Assembly (NCBI GenBank): GCA_012271025.1
Contig: JAAXHF010000665.1
Coordinates: 1-14,203 of the forward strand
Direction: 5' to 3'
Source: Deltaproteobacteria bacterium
Lineage (GTDB): Bacteria > Desulfobacterota_B > Binatia > Bin18
Length of the DNA stretch: 14,203 bases
Shown here: positions 6,483 through 14,203 of the stretch, in pieces
How the letters are laid out: each line of letters starts with the position of its first letter
Position numbering within the stretch: position 1 is the stretch's first letter
Made by a program: the position numbers and the translations under genes
The notes under the pieces: model-generated
Database searches by the model: none
What the model was told of the DNA's origin: nothing
Seen by the model: only the letters and a program-made list of their open reading frames with translations

Positions 6483-7508
6483 ATGCCAATCACCGAACAT
6501 ACGGTCAAAACAGACGGCCATACGAGCTTTTATCTGGCCGCCGGCCCTGAAGACGGTCCGCTGGTCATCTTTGTCCACGGCTGGCCCGAGCTGTCCATCA
6601 GCTGGCGCCACCAACTGCCCGCCCTGGCCGCCCTGGGCTTTCGCGCTTTGGCCCCGGATATGCGCGGCTATGGACGCTCGTCGGTGTATCCCCACCACCA
6701 CGACTACGCCCAGGACAAGATCGTTGGCGACATGATCGGTCTGCTCGACGCCCTGGGCGCGGACAAAGCGGTCTGGGTCGGACACGACTGGGGCAGTCCG
6801 GTGGTGTGGAACCTGGCCAGCCACCACCCCGAGCGCTGCCACGGGGTGGCAAATCTGTGTGTGCCCTACTACACGCTCGAACGGGGTCTGGACCACACCC
6901 TGAGTCTGGCCGACCGCCAGCTGTACCCCGAGGCTAAGTTCCCGGCCGCCCAGTGGGACTATATGCGTTATTACGAGGAGAGTTTTGACGAGGCCATCGC
7001 CCCCATGGATGCCAATGTTCCGGCGTTTGTGAAACTGCTGTTTCGCAAGGGCAATCCGGACGGTGAGGGGAAGCCGGCGATAACGGCGACGGCCCGGCGC
7101 GAGCGCGGCATGATCGGTACGAGCAAGATTCCCGACCTGCCCCGGGATGATGATATCGTCAGCGCCGAGGAACTCAGCAGCTATGTCTCGGCCCTGGAGC
7201 GCAACGGCTTTTCCGGTCCCAGCTCGTGGTATATGAACCACGCGGCCAACGCCGCCTATGCGCTGACAGCCCGTAACGACGGCTACCTCGACCTGCCGGT
7301 CTTATTCTTGAACGCCCGCTACGATTACGTGTGTGAGTGCACCCACTCCCGGCTGGCCGAACCGATGCGCCACTACTGTCGGAATCTGACCGAGGTGGCG
7401 CTGCGAACCGGGCACTGGATGGCCCAGGAGAAGCCGCGTGAGGTCAACGCGGCTCTGGTCAGGTGGCTGGCGACCGCGGTTTCCGCTATCTGGCCCCAGG
7501 CCGAATAG
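6483..7508 (+). CDS. Soluble epoxide hydrolase (alpha/beta hydrolase fold)
   Basis: This 341-residue cytoplasmic alpha/beta hydrolase matches soluble epoxide hydrolases, which open epoxides to diols. The oxyanion-hole motif is HGWPE (32-36). The nucleophile is D102 in VGHDWGSPV, the GHDWG form of epoxide hydrolases and haloalkane dehalogenases. The acid is D281 in NARYDYV and the histidine is H311 in TGHWMAQEKP. A lid tyrosine, Y250 in SSWYMNH, occupies the place of the WYRN motif; Y160 or a neighbour (QWDYMRYY) could be the other ring-opening Tyr. Lid tyrosines favour epoxide hydrolase over dehalogenase. The start has AAGGAG 7 bases upstream. It is a single plus-strand gene between two minus-strand units and ends at a strong inverted repeat. 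It could hydrolyse an epoxide made by a neighbouring oxygenase (inference). Confidence 0.9.
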   Translation: MPITEHTVKTDGHTSFYLAAGPEDGPLVIFVHGWPELSISWRHQLPALAALGFRALAPDMRGYGRSSVYPHHHDYAQDKIVGDMIGLLDALGADKAVWVGHDWGSPVVWNLASHHPERCHGVANLCVPYYTLERGLDHTLSLADRQLYPEAKFPAAQWDYMRYYEESFDEAIAPMDANVPAFVKLLFRKGNPDGEGKPAITATARRERGMIGTSKIPDLPRDDDIVSAEELSSYVSALERNGFSGPSSWYMNHAANAAYALTARNDGYLDLPVLFLNARYDYVCECTHSRLAEPMRHYCRNLTEVALRTGHWMAQEKPREVNAALVRWLATAVSAIWPQAE

Positions 7509-7510
7509 GA

Positions 7511-7532
7511 ACGACCGGGTCCACCCGGTCGT
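7511..7532. terminator. Perfect inverted repeat between convergent genes
   Basis: The 10-bp arms ACGACCGGGT (7511-7520) and ACCCGGTCGT (7523-7532) are perfect and separated by CC. The repeat lies directly after the epoxide hydrolase stop and before the convergent amidohydrolase stop. No T-run flanks it on either strand, so it is a likely but not canonical bidirectional terminator. Confidence 0.55.
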
Positions 7533-7554
7533 CCGCACCAGAGAAGCGGGGCGG

Positions 7555-8676
7555 TCAGGAACGAATGCCGTAGAACTTCCGGCCGTTGTCGCCCAGGATC
7601 TTGTCCACCGACGCAGTCGGCAGTGACGACAGCACATTGCGGATCTTCTGGATCGGCTGGACAAAGCCCTCGGCGTGGGGGTAGTCCGAGCCGGTAAAAA
7701 AGCGGTCGTCGCCCAGGAACTGGACCATCAGCGGAAACATCTTCTCTTCGGGATCGCCGTTGATCCAGATATTGCGGGCCAGATACTCGCTGGCCGGTCG
7801 CTTCATCTGCGAGGTATGGCCCATATACTGGAAGCGATAGTCGAGCCGCTCCAGCCACTCGCCAACCCAGCCGACCATGGCCTCAATCGTGGCCACCCGC
7901 AGCCTGGGGAAACGCTCAAACACCCCGTCGTAGACCAGCGTGGTGAGCGCCTGGCGCGGGTCCTGGATGATGTTCATGGTCACATACATGAAGCCCGGAT
8001 CGACGCCCTCGTAATACTCACTGCCGGTGTACTTGCCGTGGATGACCAGGTGCAGGCCGATGCTCAGATCCAGGCTCTGAGCCACGGCCCAGACCGGATC
8101 GAAATCCGCATGCCCGAAGCTTTTGCCGTTGACCGGAGCGGCGGCGATAAAGATCGTCCGGCAGCCGAGCTTGGCCGCCCGTTCCATTTCGCGGACGGCC
8201 AGTTGGGGATCGCGCAGCGAAATATGGGCGGCCGGGATGAGACGGTCGAGCCGGCCGGCGCATATTTCAAAGGCCCAGGTGTTGTAGGCCCGGCACAGGG
8301 CGTCGGCCAGATACGGATCTTCGACCTGGCCCTCCCAGAACAGGCCCAGGGTCGGATAGATGACCTGATAGTCGAATCCCTCCTCATTCAGGTAGGTGAC
8401 GCGCTTGCCCATATCCTGCCAGGCGTCGGAGTAGCCCAGGTAGCGGTCAAAGGTGGACAAGTCCTTGCCGACCTCTTTCTGGCCGTAGCCGACGACTGCG
8501 GCCAGCAGCTCGTCCACATCAATCGCCTGCATGGGTTTGCCATCGACGAGGAGCCGTTTCGTCCCGTCGGCGTCCTGCCGCATGCACATGGTCCGCTCGC
8601 GGAAGGCCGGGTCGGTATAGCGCTCGAATACGTCCAATGGTTCGATGAAATGGCCGTCACCGTCGATGAATCGCAT
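7555..8676 (-). CDS. Amidohydrolase family 2 metal-dependent hydrolase/decarboxylase
   Basis: This 373-residue TIM-barrel protein belongs to the amidohydrolase_2 group (PF04909), which includes ACMSD-like and hydroxybenzoate-type decarboxylases. Metal-site features are DGDGHFIEP (5-13), H209 and H213 in GLHLVIHG, E265 in VATIEAMVGW, and D331 in FFTGSDYPHAEG. The N-terminal motif is D-x-D-x-H-x-x-E rather than the classical H-x-H. This variant is common in the 'DADGH' subgroup found with luciferase-like and Rieske genes in catabolic clusters. Reaction unknown; C-C or C-N cleavage or decarboxylation of a ring-derived intermediate is the best guess. The start ATG at 8676 has GGGAG 7 bases upstream (8684-8688). 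It is convergent with the epoxide hydrolase and divergent from the RND gene, so it is its own transcription unit. Confidence 0.9.
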   Translation of the reverse strand: MRFIDGDGHFIEPLDVFERYTDPAFRERTMCMRQDADGTKRLLVDGKPMQAIDVDELLAAVVGYGQKEVGKDLSTFDRYLGYSDAWQDMGKRVTYLNEEGFDYQVIYPTLGLFWEGQVEDPYLADALCRAYNTWAFEICAGRLDRLIPAAHISLRDPQLAVREMERAAKLGCRTIFIAAAPVNGKSFGHADFDPVWAVAQSLDLSIGLHLVIHGKYTGSEYYEGVDPGFMYVTMNIIQDPRQALTTLVYDGVFERFPRLRVATIEAMVGWVGEWLERLDYRFQYMGHTSQMKRPASEYLARNIWINGDPEEKMFPLMVQFLGDDRFFTGSDYPHAEGFVQPIQKIRNVLSSLPTASVDKILGDNGRKFYGIRS

Positions 8677-8887
8677 AGCTGGTCTCCCTTTGAGGAATAT
8701 TCTCCCCCACAGGAGCAGACACGCCTCGGCCCTGTCAAGAGGCTTTCCGCGCCTCCGACACAGGACGAAGCGCCCAGCGCTCGCCGGTATACCAGAGGCA
8801 AGATAGACGCTATACAGTTGCTTCCTCGCCCGGGCAGACTCGACCCGTGACGGAAAACAGCACCACGCGTGAGAGGAGAAGTGTTGG
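8677..8887. promoter_or_regulatory. Divergent promoter region with nested inverted repeats
   Basis: These 211 bases separate the amidohydrolase and RND exporter starts. Within 8708-8765 the short words ACAGG, GCCTC, CCTGT, GAGGC, GCCTC, ACAGG occur in that order. GAGGC (8739-8743) pairs with GCCTC (8751-8755) inside CCTGT (8731-8735) and ACAGG (8760-8764), and the first ACAGG/GCCTC offer alternative pairings. A perfect palindrome GGTATACC lies at 8786-8793. The RND gene has AGGAGA at 8874-8879, 8 bases from its ATG. This may be an operator or leader structure; no clear -35/-10 pair was found. Confidence 0.4.
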
Positions 8888-11386
8888 ATGGAGGCCTTTT
8901 TCCGCTGGATTATCCGCTTGCGTTATCTGGTTATTATCCTCACCCTGGTGTGGACCGGTCTCGCCTGGGTCCAGCTTGGGTCGCTGCATTTTGAAGGCGA
9001 TGGGGATGCCTTTATCCCCAAGAATGATCCGGTCATGAGGTATAACGACATCGTTGAAGATCGTTTTGGTATACGCGATCTGATCATTGTCGGCGTTCTC
9101 AACAAAGACCCTGACGAAAATGGCGTCTTTAACCCGCGCACCTTGGCCACGATCAGGGATTTCTCGGAAAAGATCGCGCTCCTGCCCGGCATTAAAGCCA
9201 TTCGTGATGAGGATGTGGCCAGTGTGGCAACGCTGGACAATATCACCGGCACGGTCGACGGCATGGTGGTAGAACCATTTATGGAAACCGTGCCGACCTC
9301 TCCCGAGGCGCTCAACACACTGAAGCAAGCCCTGTTTGACAACGCCATGTTCGTCAATTGGGTCGTCTCACAGGACGGCACCGGCATGCTCATTATGGCC
9401 AAGATGGAGCCGGGAGAAGGCACCGTCGAGGGCTCAGCCAAACGCATGGCGATTTATACCACCATCCGAGACATGGTCCAGACCAAAATAGACGCCGGTG
9501 CCCCCGAGGAATTCCATATCGCGGGCGTAGGGGCGATGGAGGTGACGTTTGAAGAAGACATGCGGCGTGACATGGAGATGTTCATGCCGCTCGTCGTGCT
9601 GGTCGTACTCGGCAGCCTGTACTGCACGTATCGCAGTGTGCGCGGCGTCCTGCTGCCGCTGGCGGTTGTGATCGTTGCCGTCATCTGGACGCTGGGGATC
9701 ATGGCTGCCCTTGGGGTGCCGATGTACTCCATCTCGACCATGATGCCAGTGGTCCTGATGGCCATCGGGGTTGCGGATGGGATTCATATTTTGAGCCGTT
9801 ATTACGACGAACTGTTGGAACGGCCGGACACGACTTCCCCAGACGCAGTCTTGGCCGCTATGCGTGAAATGTGGCAGCCCGTCGTTTTTACCTCGCTGAC
9901 CACAGCGGCCGGCTTCTTATCCTTCCTCACCTCAAATATCCTTCCCATCCGCTATTTTGGCATTTTTACCGCGCTTGGTGTGCTGGCAGCCATGGTGTTC
10001 TCCATCACCTTTTTTCCTGCCCTGCTCAGCCTGCTGCCGCCCAAAATCGGCCGTGGGCTGCGCAGCCAAATGGCTCGTAGTGGTGATGTAGCGGCGACGG
10101 GCTGGGCGGCCAAGTTCCTGTCTCGCGCAGGATTGAGTGTGGCCCGCCGGCCGCTCGTCGTGTGGCTCTCGGCAGTCCTTGTTGTTGGAGCGAGTCTGAT
10201 CGGTGCCCAACGGATTATTGTTGACTCGTCGTTTGTACAGATGGCTGACCCGAGCAGTCCGATACGCATAGCCGATGAGGTCTTGCGCGACACCTTCCAA
10301 GGGACCCTGCCCATTTACATCGCGATTGAAGGCCACAGTCCGGACCTGCTCAAAGATCCACACCTCTTAGCCCAGCTTGATCGCCTCCAAGCTCGGGTTG
10401 AACAGGACCCCGTCGTCGGTGGCTCCCTCTCGCTGGCCGAGTACATTAAACGCATGCATCGGGTGATGAACGAGGACCGACCGGAGATGGAAGTCATTCC
10501 GACCTCGCAGGATCTTATTGCCCAGTATCTGTTGCTGTATTCATTCTCCGGCGATCCGGACGATTTTGATGAAATTGTCGACTATGACTACCAGCATGCC
10601 AACATGTCTGTGTTTTTGCGTTCCGATAGTACGTTGGAGATCGAACGGGTCGTCCGGACTATCCAGGATTTTGCCGTGCGTGAGTTTGGTCTTCCACAAC
10701 AGGCGGGACAAGGCGGAGAGATCAATTCTGGCGCGCAGGACCCACTGAATGTCAAGTTTGGACGCTGGCTGGCGGGGATTCAACCCACGCTTATCAGCTG
10801 GGAGACAGACAGCGGATTTCGGATCGGCATTGCTGGCAACGGGTATCTGACGATCCGTTTCAACGAACTCATTATTGCCGGTCAATTGGCGAGTCTTATT
10901 GTTTCCCTTGGAGCGGTATTTTTGCTGAGTGCGTTGATGTTTCGCTCCTGGGTTGCCGGCCTGATTAATATTATTCCAATCGGCATGGTCATGATATTCA
11001 GCTTCGGACTGCTGGGACTGCTGAATATCCCGCTTGAGATCGGCAAATCGCTGACCGCCTCCATGGTCATCGGTATTGGCGTTGATTATACGATCCACTT
11101 TCTGAACAAATATCGGGTCAAAGTGCGGGAAGGGATGCGGACTGCCGAGCAGATTACGGCCGCAACGATGGCAACCTCTGGCAAGGCCATCTTTTTTAAC
11201 GCGCTGGTTGTCATCGGCGGATTTCTGGTGTTTCTGACTTCGAACTTTCGGCCGAATTTCTACCTTGGCGCAATGTTGTCGCTGAATATGGTCGCGTGTC
11301 TGCTGGTTTCGATGACCGTCCTGCCCACGATCCTGAATAGATTCAAACCCCGCTTTGTGTATACACAGGGGGGGCTTCGGCGCTGA
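8888..11386 (+). CDS. RND superfamily exporter, MMPL/HAE3 type
   Basis: This 832-residue inner-membrane protein has the twofold RND layout. There is one N-terminal membrane segment (about 8-29) and a periplasmic domain to about 230. Segments at about 233-247, 254-275, 282-300, 334-350 and 356-382 follow. A second TM1-like segment (about 422-441), a second periplasmic domain and a second membrane bundle (about 660-815) complete it. Each bundle carries the acidic motif: GVADGIH (294-300) and GVDYTIH (731-737), the latter the usual proton-relay region. Size and motifs fit HAE3/MMPL transporters, which move lipids, hopanoids or other hydrophobic molecules. No membrane-fusion or outer-membrane factor gene is adjacent, which is normal for this type. 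Parts of the gene are visibly less GC-rich than neighbours (about 45% in the line at 10861). A DUF1329 gene, a common companion, lies at the left edge. Confidence 0.93.
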   Translation: MEAFFRWIIRLRYLVIILTLVWTGLAWVQLGSLHFEGDGDAFIPKNDPVMRYNDIVEDRFGIRDLIIVGVLNKDPDENGVFNPRTLATIRDFSEKIALLPGIKAIRDEDVASVATLDNITGTVDGMVVEPFMETVPTSPEALNTLKQALFDNAMFVNWVVSQDGTGMLIMAKMEPGEGTVEGSAKRMAIYTTIRDMVQTKIDAGAPEEFHIAGVGAMEVTFEEDMRRDMEMFMPLVVLVVLGSLYCTYRSVRGVLLPLAVVIVAVIWTLGIMAALGVPMYSISTMMPVVLMAIGVADGIHILSRYYDELLERPDTTSPDAVLAAMREMWQPVVFTSLTTAAGFLSFLTSNILPIRYFGIFTALGVLAAMVFSITFFPALLSLLPPKIGRGLRSQMARSGDVAATGWAAKFLSRAGLSVARRPLVVWLSAVLVVGASLIGAQRIIVDSSFVQMADPSSPIRIADEVLRDTFQGTLPIYIAIEGHSPDLLKDPHLLAQLDRLQARVEQDPVVGGSLSLAEYIKRMHRVMNEDRPEMEVIPTSQDLIAQYLLLYSFSGDPDDFDEIVDYDYQHANMSVFLRSDSTLEIERVVRTIQDFAVREFGLPQQAGQGGEINSGAQDPLNVKFGRWLAGIQPTLISWETDSGFRIGIAGNGYLTIRFNELIIAGQLASLIVSLGAVFLLSALMFRSWVAGLINIIPIGMVMIFSFGLLGLLNIPLEIGKSLTASMVIGIGVDYTIHFLNKYRVKVREGMRTAEQITAATMATSGKAIFFNALVVIGGFLVFLTSNFRPNFYLGAMLSLNMVACLLVSMTVLPTILNRFKPRFVYTQGGLRR

Positions 11387-11447
11387 ACGACACAGCCTGA
11401 ACACGAACAAGACAGACTCAAGCCGTTCACAATAAGGAGAATGCACA

Positions 11448-12461
11448 ATGTCCAACCGCCAGATTGTGGTCAGAGAGCTACCCCAGGGGCCGCTTCAGGA
11501 ACACCACTTCGAGCTGCGCCAGGCGGCCCGTCCCCAGCCCGAACCGGGACAGGTACTGACGCGCACCGTGCTGCTGTCGCTCGACCCGGCCAACCGCGCC
11601 TGGATGCAGGGCGCGACCTACCGCGCACCGGTTCTGCCCGGCGAGGTCATGTCGGGCTTTACCCTGGCCGAAGTCGTCGAGTCCACAGACCCGCGCTTTG
11701 AGGCCGGCCAGATTGTGGAGTGCGAAAACGGCTGGCAGGAGTTTGCCTGTCAGCCGGCCGACGCCCTGACCCCGGTGCGGCGGCGTACCGCCCTGCCCCA
11801 CCACATGTCGGTGCTGGGGCTGACCGGTCTGACAGCCTACTTCGGTCTGCTGGAAGTCGGTCGGCCGCGGCCGGGCGAAACCGTCCTGGTCTCGGCTGCG
11901 GCCGGAGCGACCGGCAGCGTTGCCGGTCAGATCGCCCGGATTGCCGGCTGCCGGGTAGTCGGGATTGCCGGCTCGGACGAGAAATGTGCCTGGCTGACCG
12001 ATGACCTCGGTTTCCACGCCGCCATCAACTACAAGACCGAGAAAGTCTCCAGAGCCATCAAGGAGCACTGTCCTGCGGGCGTGGATGTCTTTTTCGACAA
12101 CACCGGAGGGGAGATTCTGGAGGCGAGCCTGTTTCGGATGAACCAGGGCGGCCGGGTGGTGTGCTGCGGGGCGGTCTCGCAGTACGACACGAACAATCCC
12201 GCGCCCGGCCCGCGCGGGGTGCCGGGGCTGATCATCACCAAGCGGCTGCGTATGGAAGGCTTTATCGTGATGGACTTCTTCCATCAGCGCGAGGCGGCCG
12301 AAGCGCAGCTGGCCGGCTGGCTCGAAGCCGGCCAGCTGCTCGCCCGCGAGGATATTCTGGACGGTCTGGAGTGCGCCCCCCAGGGATTGATCGGACTGCT
12401 GGCCGGCCACAACATCGGCAAACGCCTGGTCCGTGTCGGGCCTGAGCCGGCCAAGGTCTGA
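11448..12461 (+). CDS. NADP-dependent MDR oxidoreductase, zinc-independent (CurA/PTGR-like)
   Basis: This 337-residue medium-chain dehydrogenase/reductase resembles the leukotriene B4 dehydrogenase/prostaglandin reductase/CurA group, which uses NADPH to reduce activated C=C bonds. Visible hallmarks are the N-terminal VLLSLDPANRAWM (41-53), the GLTGLTAYFGL segment (124-134), and the nucleotide-binding loop SAAAGATGSVAGQIA (149-163). VDVFFDNTGGE follows, then RVVCCGAVSQY and the late NIGKRLVRVG. The catalytic-zinc ligands of alcohol dehydrogenases are absent, as expected. AAGGAG lies 8 bases before the ATG. It follows the RND gene by 61 bases on the same strand, so they may be cotranscribed, and it ends 12 bases from the convergent thiolase. 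It could reduce an enone or enoyl intermediate in the catabolic route (inference). Confidence 0.92.
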   Translation: MSNRQIVVRELPQGPLQEHHFELRQAARPQPEPGQVLTRTVLLSLDPANRAWMQGATYRAPVLPGEVMSGFTLAEVVESTDPRFEAGQIVECENGWQEFACQPADALTPVRRRTALPHHMSVLGLTGLTAYFGLLEVGRPRPGETVLVSAAAGATGSVAGQIARIAGCRVVGIAGSDEKCAWLTDDLGFHAAINYKTEKVSRAIKEHCPAGVDVFFDNTGGEILEASLFRMNQGGRVVCCGAVSQYDTNNPAPGPRGVPGLIITKRLRMEGFIVMDFFHQREAAEAQLAGWLEAGQLLAREDILDGLECAPQGLIGLLAGHNIGKRLVRVGPEPAKV

Positions 12462-12473
12462 GGCGCGGGCGGT

Positions 12474-13658
12474 TCAGGCCACCTCAAACAGGCCGGCCGC
12501 GCCCATGCCGCCACCCACACACATGGTGATGACAACATAGCGCGAGCCGCGGCGTCGGCCCTCGATCAGGGCGTGACCGACCATACGCGAGCCGCTCATG
12601 CCGTACGGGTGGCCGATCGAGATGGCCCCGCCGTTCACGTTCAGCTTGTCGTTGGGAATCCCGAGCTGATCACGGCAGTAGATCACCTGGCAGGCAAAGG
12701 CTTCGTTGAGTTCCCACAGGTCGATGTCGTCCATGCTGAGGCCGTTGCGTTCGAGCAGCTTGGGCACGGCAAAGATCGGGCCGATGCCCATCTCGTCGGG
12801 CTCACACCCAGCGACGGCCATGCCTCGATAGATGCCCAGCGGCTCGAGACCACGCTCCTGGGCGTGGCCGCGTTCCATCAGCACACACACCGAGACACCG
12901 TCTGACAGCTGGCTGGCATTACCGGCCGTGATAAAACCGCCCTCGCCCATGACCGGCGGCAGTGCGGCCAACCCCGAGGCGGTGGTGGACGGCCGGTTGC
13001 ACTCGTCGCGGTCGAGGGTGATGTCTTGGCGCGTCTTCTCCCGGGTCTCCTTATCGGTGAACAGCTTGGTCACGCTGACGGGGATAATTTCGTCGTCAAA
13101 ACGCCCGGCCTGCTGCGCCTCAGCCGTCCGCAGCTGGCTCTGGAGGGCGTACTCGTCCTGGGCTTCACGCGAGATGTTGTAACGTTTGGAGACGACCTCG
13201 GCCGTATCAATCATGGCCATGTACAGGTCGGGCGCGTGGGACAGGGCGTTGGCGTCGGAATTGCGGTAGACGTTCTGGTGCTCGTTCTGCACCAGGCTGA
13301 TCGATTCGATGCCACCCGCCAGCACGGTCTGCATGCCGTCGGCAATGATCTGCTTGGCCGCCATCGAGACGCTCATCAGGCCCGAAGAACACTGGCGGTC
13401 GATGGTCTGGCCCGACACACTGACCGGCAGACCGGCCGCCATGGCGCACTGACGTGCGACATTAAAGCCCTGGGTGCCTTCCTGGAGGGCTGCGCCCATG
13501 ATCACATCGTCGATTTCGCTCGGCTCGACCTTGGCCCGTTTGAGGGCTTCCTTGAGCACCGGGGCGGCCATGGTCGGCGCGGCGGTATCGTTGAACGCAC
13601 CACGATAGGCTTTTCCAATCGGGGTCCGGGCGGTAGATACGATGACAGCTTCTCTCAT
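12474..13658 (-). CDS. Thiolase family protein (acetyl-CoA C-acyltransferase type)
   Basis: This 394-residue enzyme is a full-length thiolase with all catalytic residues. The nucleophile is C90 in [12 protein letters not shown] is at 318-321, H350 is in [16 protein letters not shown], and the second cysteine is C380 in [10 protein letters not shown]. The N-terminus ([15 protein letters not shown]) is typical. It either cleaves 3-ketoacyl-CoA to acetyl-CoA or a shortened acyl-CoA, or condenses acetyl-CoA. With oxygenases and a reductase around it, degradative use is the likelier role. The GHPYG form, with Tyr in place of the more usual small or aliphatic residue, is an uncommon variant of the motif but does not touch the catalytic His. 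GGAGG lies 9 bases before the ATG (13668-13672). It is convergent with the MDR gene and follows the acetyltransferase gene on the same strand after a weak hairpin. Confidence 0.95.
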   Translation of the reverse strand: MREAVIVSTARTPIGKAYRGAFNDTAAPTMAAPVLKEALKRAKVEPSEIDDVIMGAALQEGTQGFNVARQCAMAAGLPVSVSGQTIDRQCSSGLMSVSMAAKQIIADGMQTVLAGGIESISLVQNEHQNVYRNSDANALSHAPDLYMAMIDTAEVVSKRYNISREAQDEYALQSQLRTAEAQQAGRFDDEIIPVSVTKLFTDKETREKTRQDITLDRDECNRPSTTASGLAALPPVMGEGGFITAGNASQLSDGVSVCVLMERGHAQERGLEPLGIYRGMAVAGCEPDEMGIGPIFAVPKLLERNGLSMDDIDLWELNEAFACQVIYCRDQLGIPNDKLNVNGGAISIGHPYGMSGSRMVGHALIEGRRRGSRYVVITMCVGGGMGAAGLFEVA

Positions 13659-13725
13659 ACGAATATTCCTCCGTGGGTGATGTTGAGCCTAGTAAGTGCC
13701 ATCTTCTCCGGTGGCGCGCAAGCGT

Positions 13726-13749
13726 CCGACTTCCTTCCGTGGAGGTCGG
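13726..13749 (-). terminator. Hairpin between acetyltransferase and thiolase genes
   Basis: Nine-base arms (CCGACTTCC at 13726-13734 and GGAGGTCGG at 13741-13749) pair around a 6-base loop with one non-Watson-Crick position. That position is a wobble in plus-strand RNA but a mismatch in minus-strand RNA, and no T-run follows on the minus strand. It is placed right after the acetyltransferase stop, so it may be a weak terminator, but the evidence for direction is poor. Confidence 0.3.
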
Positions 13750-13755
13750 CGCGAC

Positions 13756-14203
13756 CTAGTCCAGACGCCGCACCATGCAGCTCACCCGGGCCGCTGCGTC
13801 GGGACTCATATCAGGCGGGACGAGCCGCTTGTCGACAACCAGCGTTTTCAGCTCGGCATCGACCCAGCTGTCAGCCTGTTGAAAACCGCGCTCCTGGTAG
13901 GCTTTGACCGCTTGGCCACCCATGAACGCCATAATCGGACGGGGAGCCGGAACCGCCTTGGCCACCAGGGCTGCAAACCCGGCCCGGGTCGCCCAGTCGA
14001 GCAGGCCGTCAAGCAGCTGCAGCCCAATGCCGCGGCCCTGATAGCGAGGGTCTCTGTCGTCGGTGTCGTCGAGCTGCCCCACGTGGTAACAAAACACGGC
14101 CAGGGTTTGCGCCGGCAGGTCTAAATCTCGATCTCCAAAGTCGGCCCAGTACAGGGGATGCCACAGGCCCTGGGGTGAGCGGGTGCCAGGCACATAGCGG
14201 CGG
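13756..14203 (-). CDS. GNAT family N-acetyltransferase, N-terminus cut by the window edge
   Basis: The frame is open from the right edge to a stop at 13756, with about 149 residues visible. The acetyl-CoA binding motif A is DPRYQGRGIGLQLLDGLL (Q/R-x-x-G-x-G type), followed by a helix and the C-terminal KAYQERGFQ, typical of GNAT proteins. A GTG at 14193-14191 could be read as a start. It lacks a ribosome binding site in the bases still visible, and the residues before it (RRY) continue in frame to the edge. I therefore treat the gene as 5'-truncated. The sequence before motif A (GLWHPLYWADFGDRDLDLP) and the DDTDD stretch suggest a GNAT with a longer N-terminal half. Substrate unknown. It lies upstream of the thiolase on the same strand, about 100 bases away. 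Confidence 0.78.
   Translation of the reverse strand, partial: RRYVPGTRSPQGLWHPLYWADFGDRDLDLPAQTLAVFCYHVGQLDDTDDRDPRYQGRGIGLQLLDGLLDWATRAGFAALVAKAVPAPRPIMAFMGGQAVKAYQERGFQQADSWVDAELKTLVVDKRLVPPDMSPDAAARVSCMVRRLD

Noticed and set aside
4378..8793. Shared GGTATAC word in two divergent promoter regions (4378-4384 and 8786-8793)
   Set aside because: The same 7-mer also occurs inside coding sequence at 66-72 and 9068-9074, so it is not specific; a few copies are expected by chance.
7675..8850. 391-codon plus-strand ORF
   Set aside because: It lies antisense to the well-supported amidohydrolase, in a frame fixed by that gene's codon bias, with no recognisable protein.
10541..11455. 304-codon minus-strand ORF
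   Set aside because: It is antisense to the second half of the RND exporter, has low-complexity composition and no ribosome binding site.
13026..13907. 293-codon plus-strand ORF
   Set aside because: It is antisense to the thiolase and the acetyltransferase, both of which have clear catalytic motifs.
14191..14193. GTG as the start of the acetyltransferase
   Set aside because: The frame stays open to the window edge and no ribosome binding site is seen, so a start beyond the window is more likely.
1..14203. CRISPR array, tRNA, rRNA, insertion sequence or attachment site
   Set aside because: No regularly spaced repeats, cloverleaf-like sequences, transposase genes or matching terminal repeats were noticed on reading both strands.

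Overview
The window looks like a chromosomal piece of a GC-rich, environmental, catabolically versatile bacterium. GC is roughly 60% by eye. Start sites carry strong AAGGAG/GGAGG ribosome binding sites. The mix of luciferase-like monooxygenase, Rieske oxygenase, 'DGDGH' amidohydrolase, HAE3-type RND pump and DUF1329 protein is typical of Tectomicrobia/Entotheonella-like, Binatota-like or 'deltaproteobacterial' soil and marine genomes. That placement is inferred from gene content; no phylogenetic marker is present.

Layout. Positions 1-4271 are all on the minus strand. In transcription order they hold a Rieske oxygenase alpha subunit, a translationally overlapping 111-aa protein, a luciferase-like flavin oxidoreductase with a good intrinsic terminator, a small DUF1640/CCDC90-like membrane protein, and the start of a secreted DUF1329 protein cut by the left edge. 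Divergent from the Rieske gene, an acyl-CoA-dehydrogenase-fold flavin monooxygenase runs plus (4418-5611). Convergent to it is a two-gene minus unit, a 93-aa protein and an HNH nuclease (5623-6305), which looks unrelated to the metabolism around it. Then come a soluble epoxide hydrolase (+), an amidohydrolase_2 protein (-), an 832-aa RND/MMPL exporter (+), a zinc-independent MDR reductase (+), a thiolase (-) and a GNAT acetyltransferase (-) cut by the right edge.

How the genes may work together (inference). Three oxygen-activating or flavin enzymes, an epoxide hydrolase, an amidohydrolase/decarboxylase-type enzyme, an enoyl/enone-type reductase and a thiolase could form a route from a hydrophobic cyclic or unsaturated substrate to acyl-CoA units, with the RND and DUF1329 proteins handling lipophilic substrate at the envelope. 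The genes alternate in strand and are mostly single transcription units, so this is a loose catabolic neighbourhood rather than one operon. No regulator, ferredoxin, ferredoxin reductase or flavin reductase is seen.

I see no tRNA, rRNA, CRISPR array, IS element or phage gene. The most interesting unexplained items are the 111-aa protein coupled to the Rieske subunit and the 93-aa/HNH pair.
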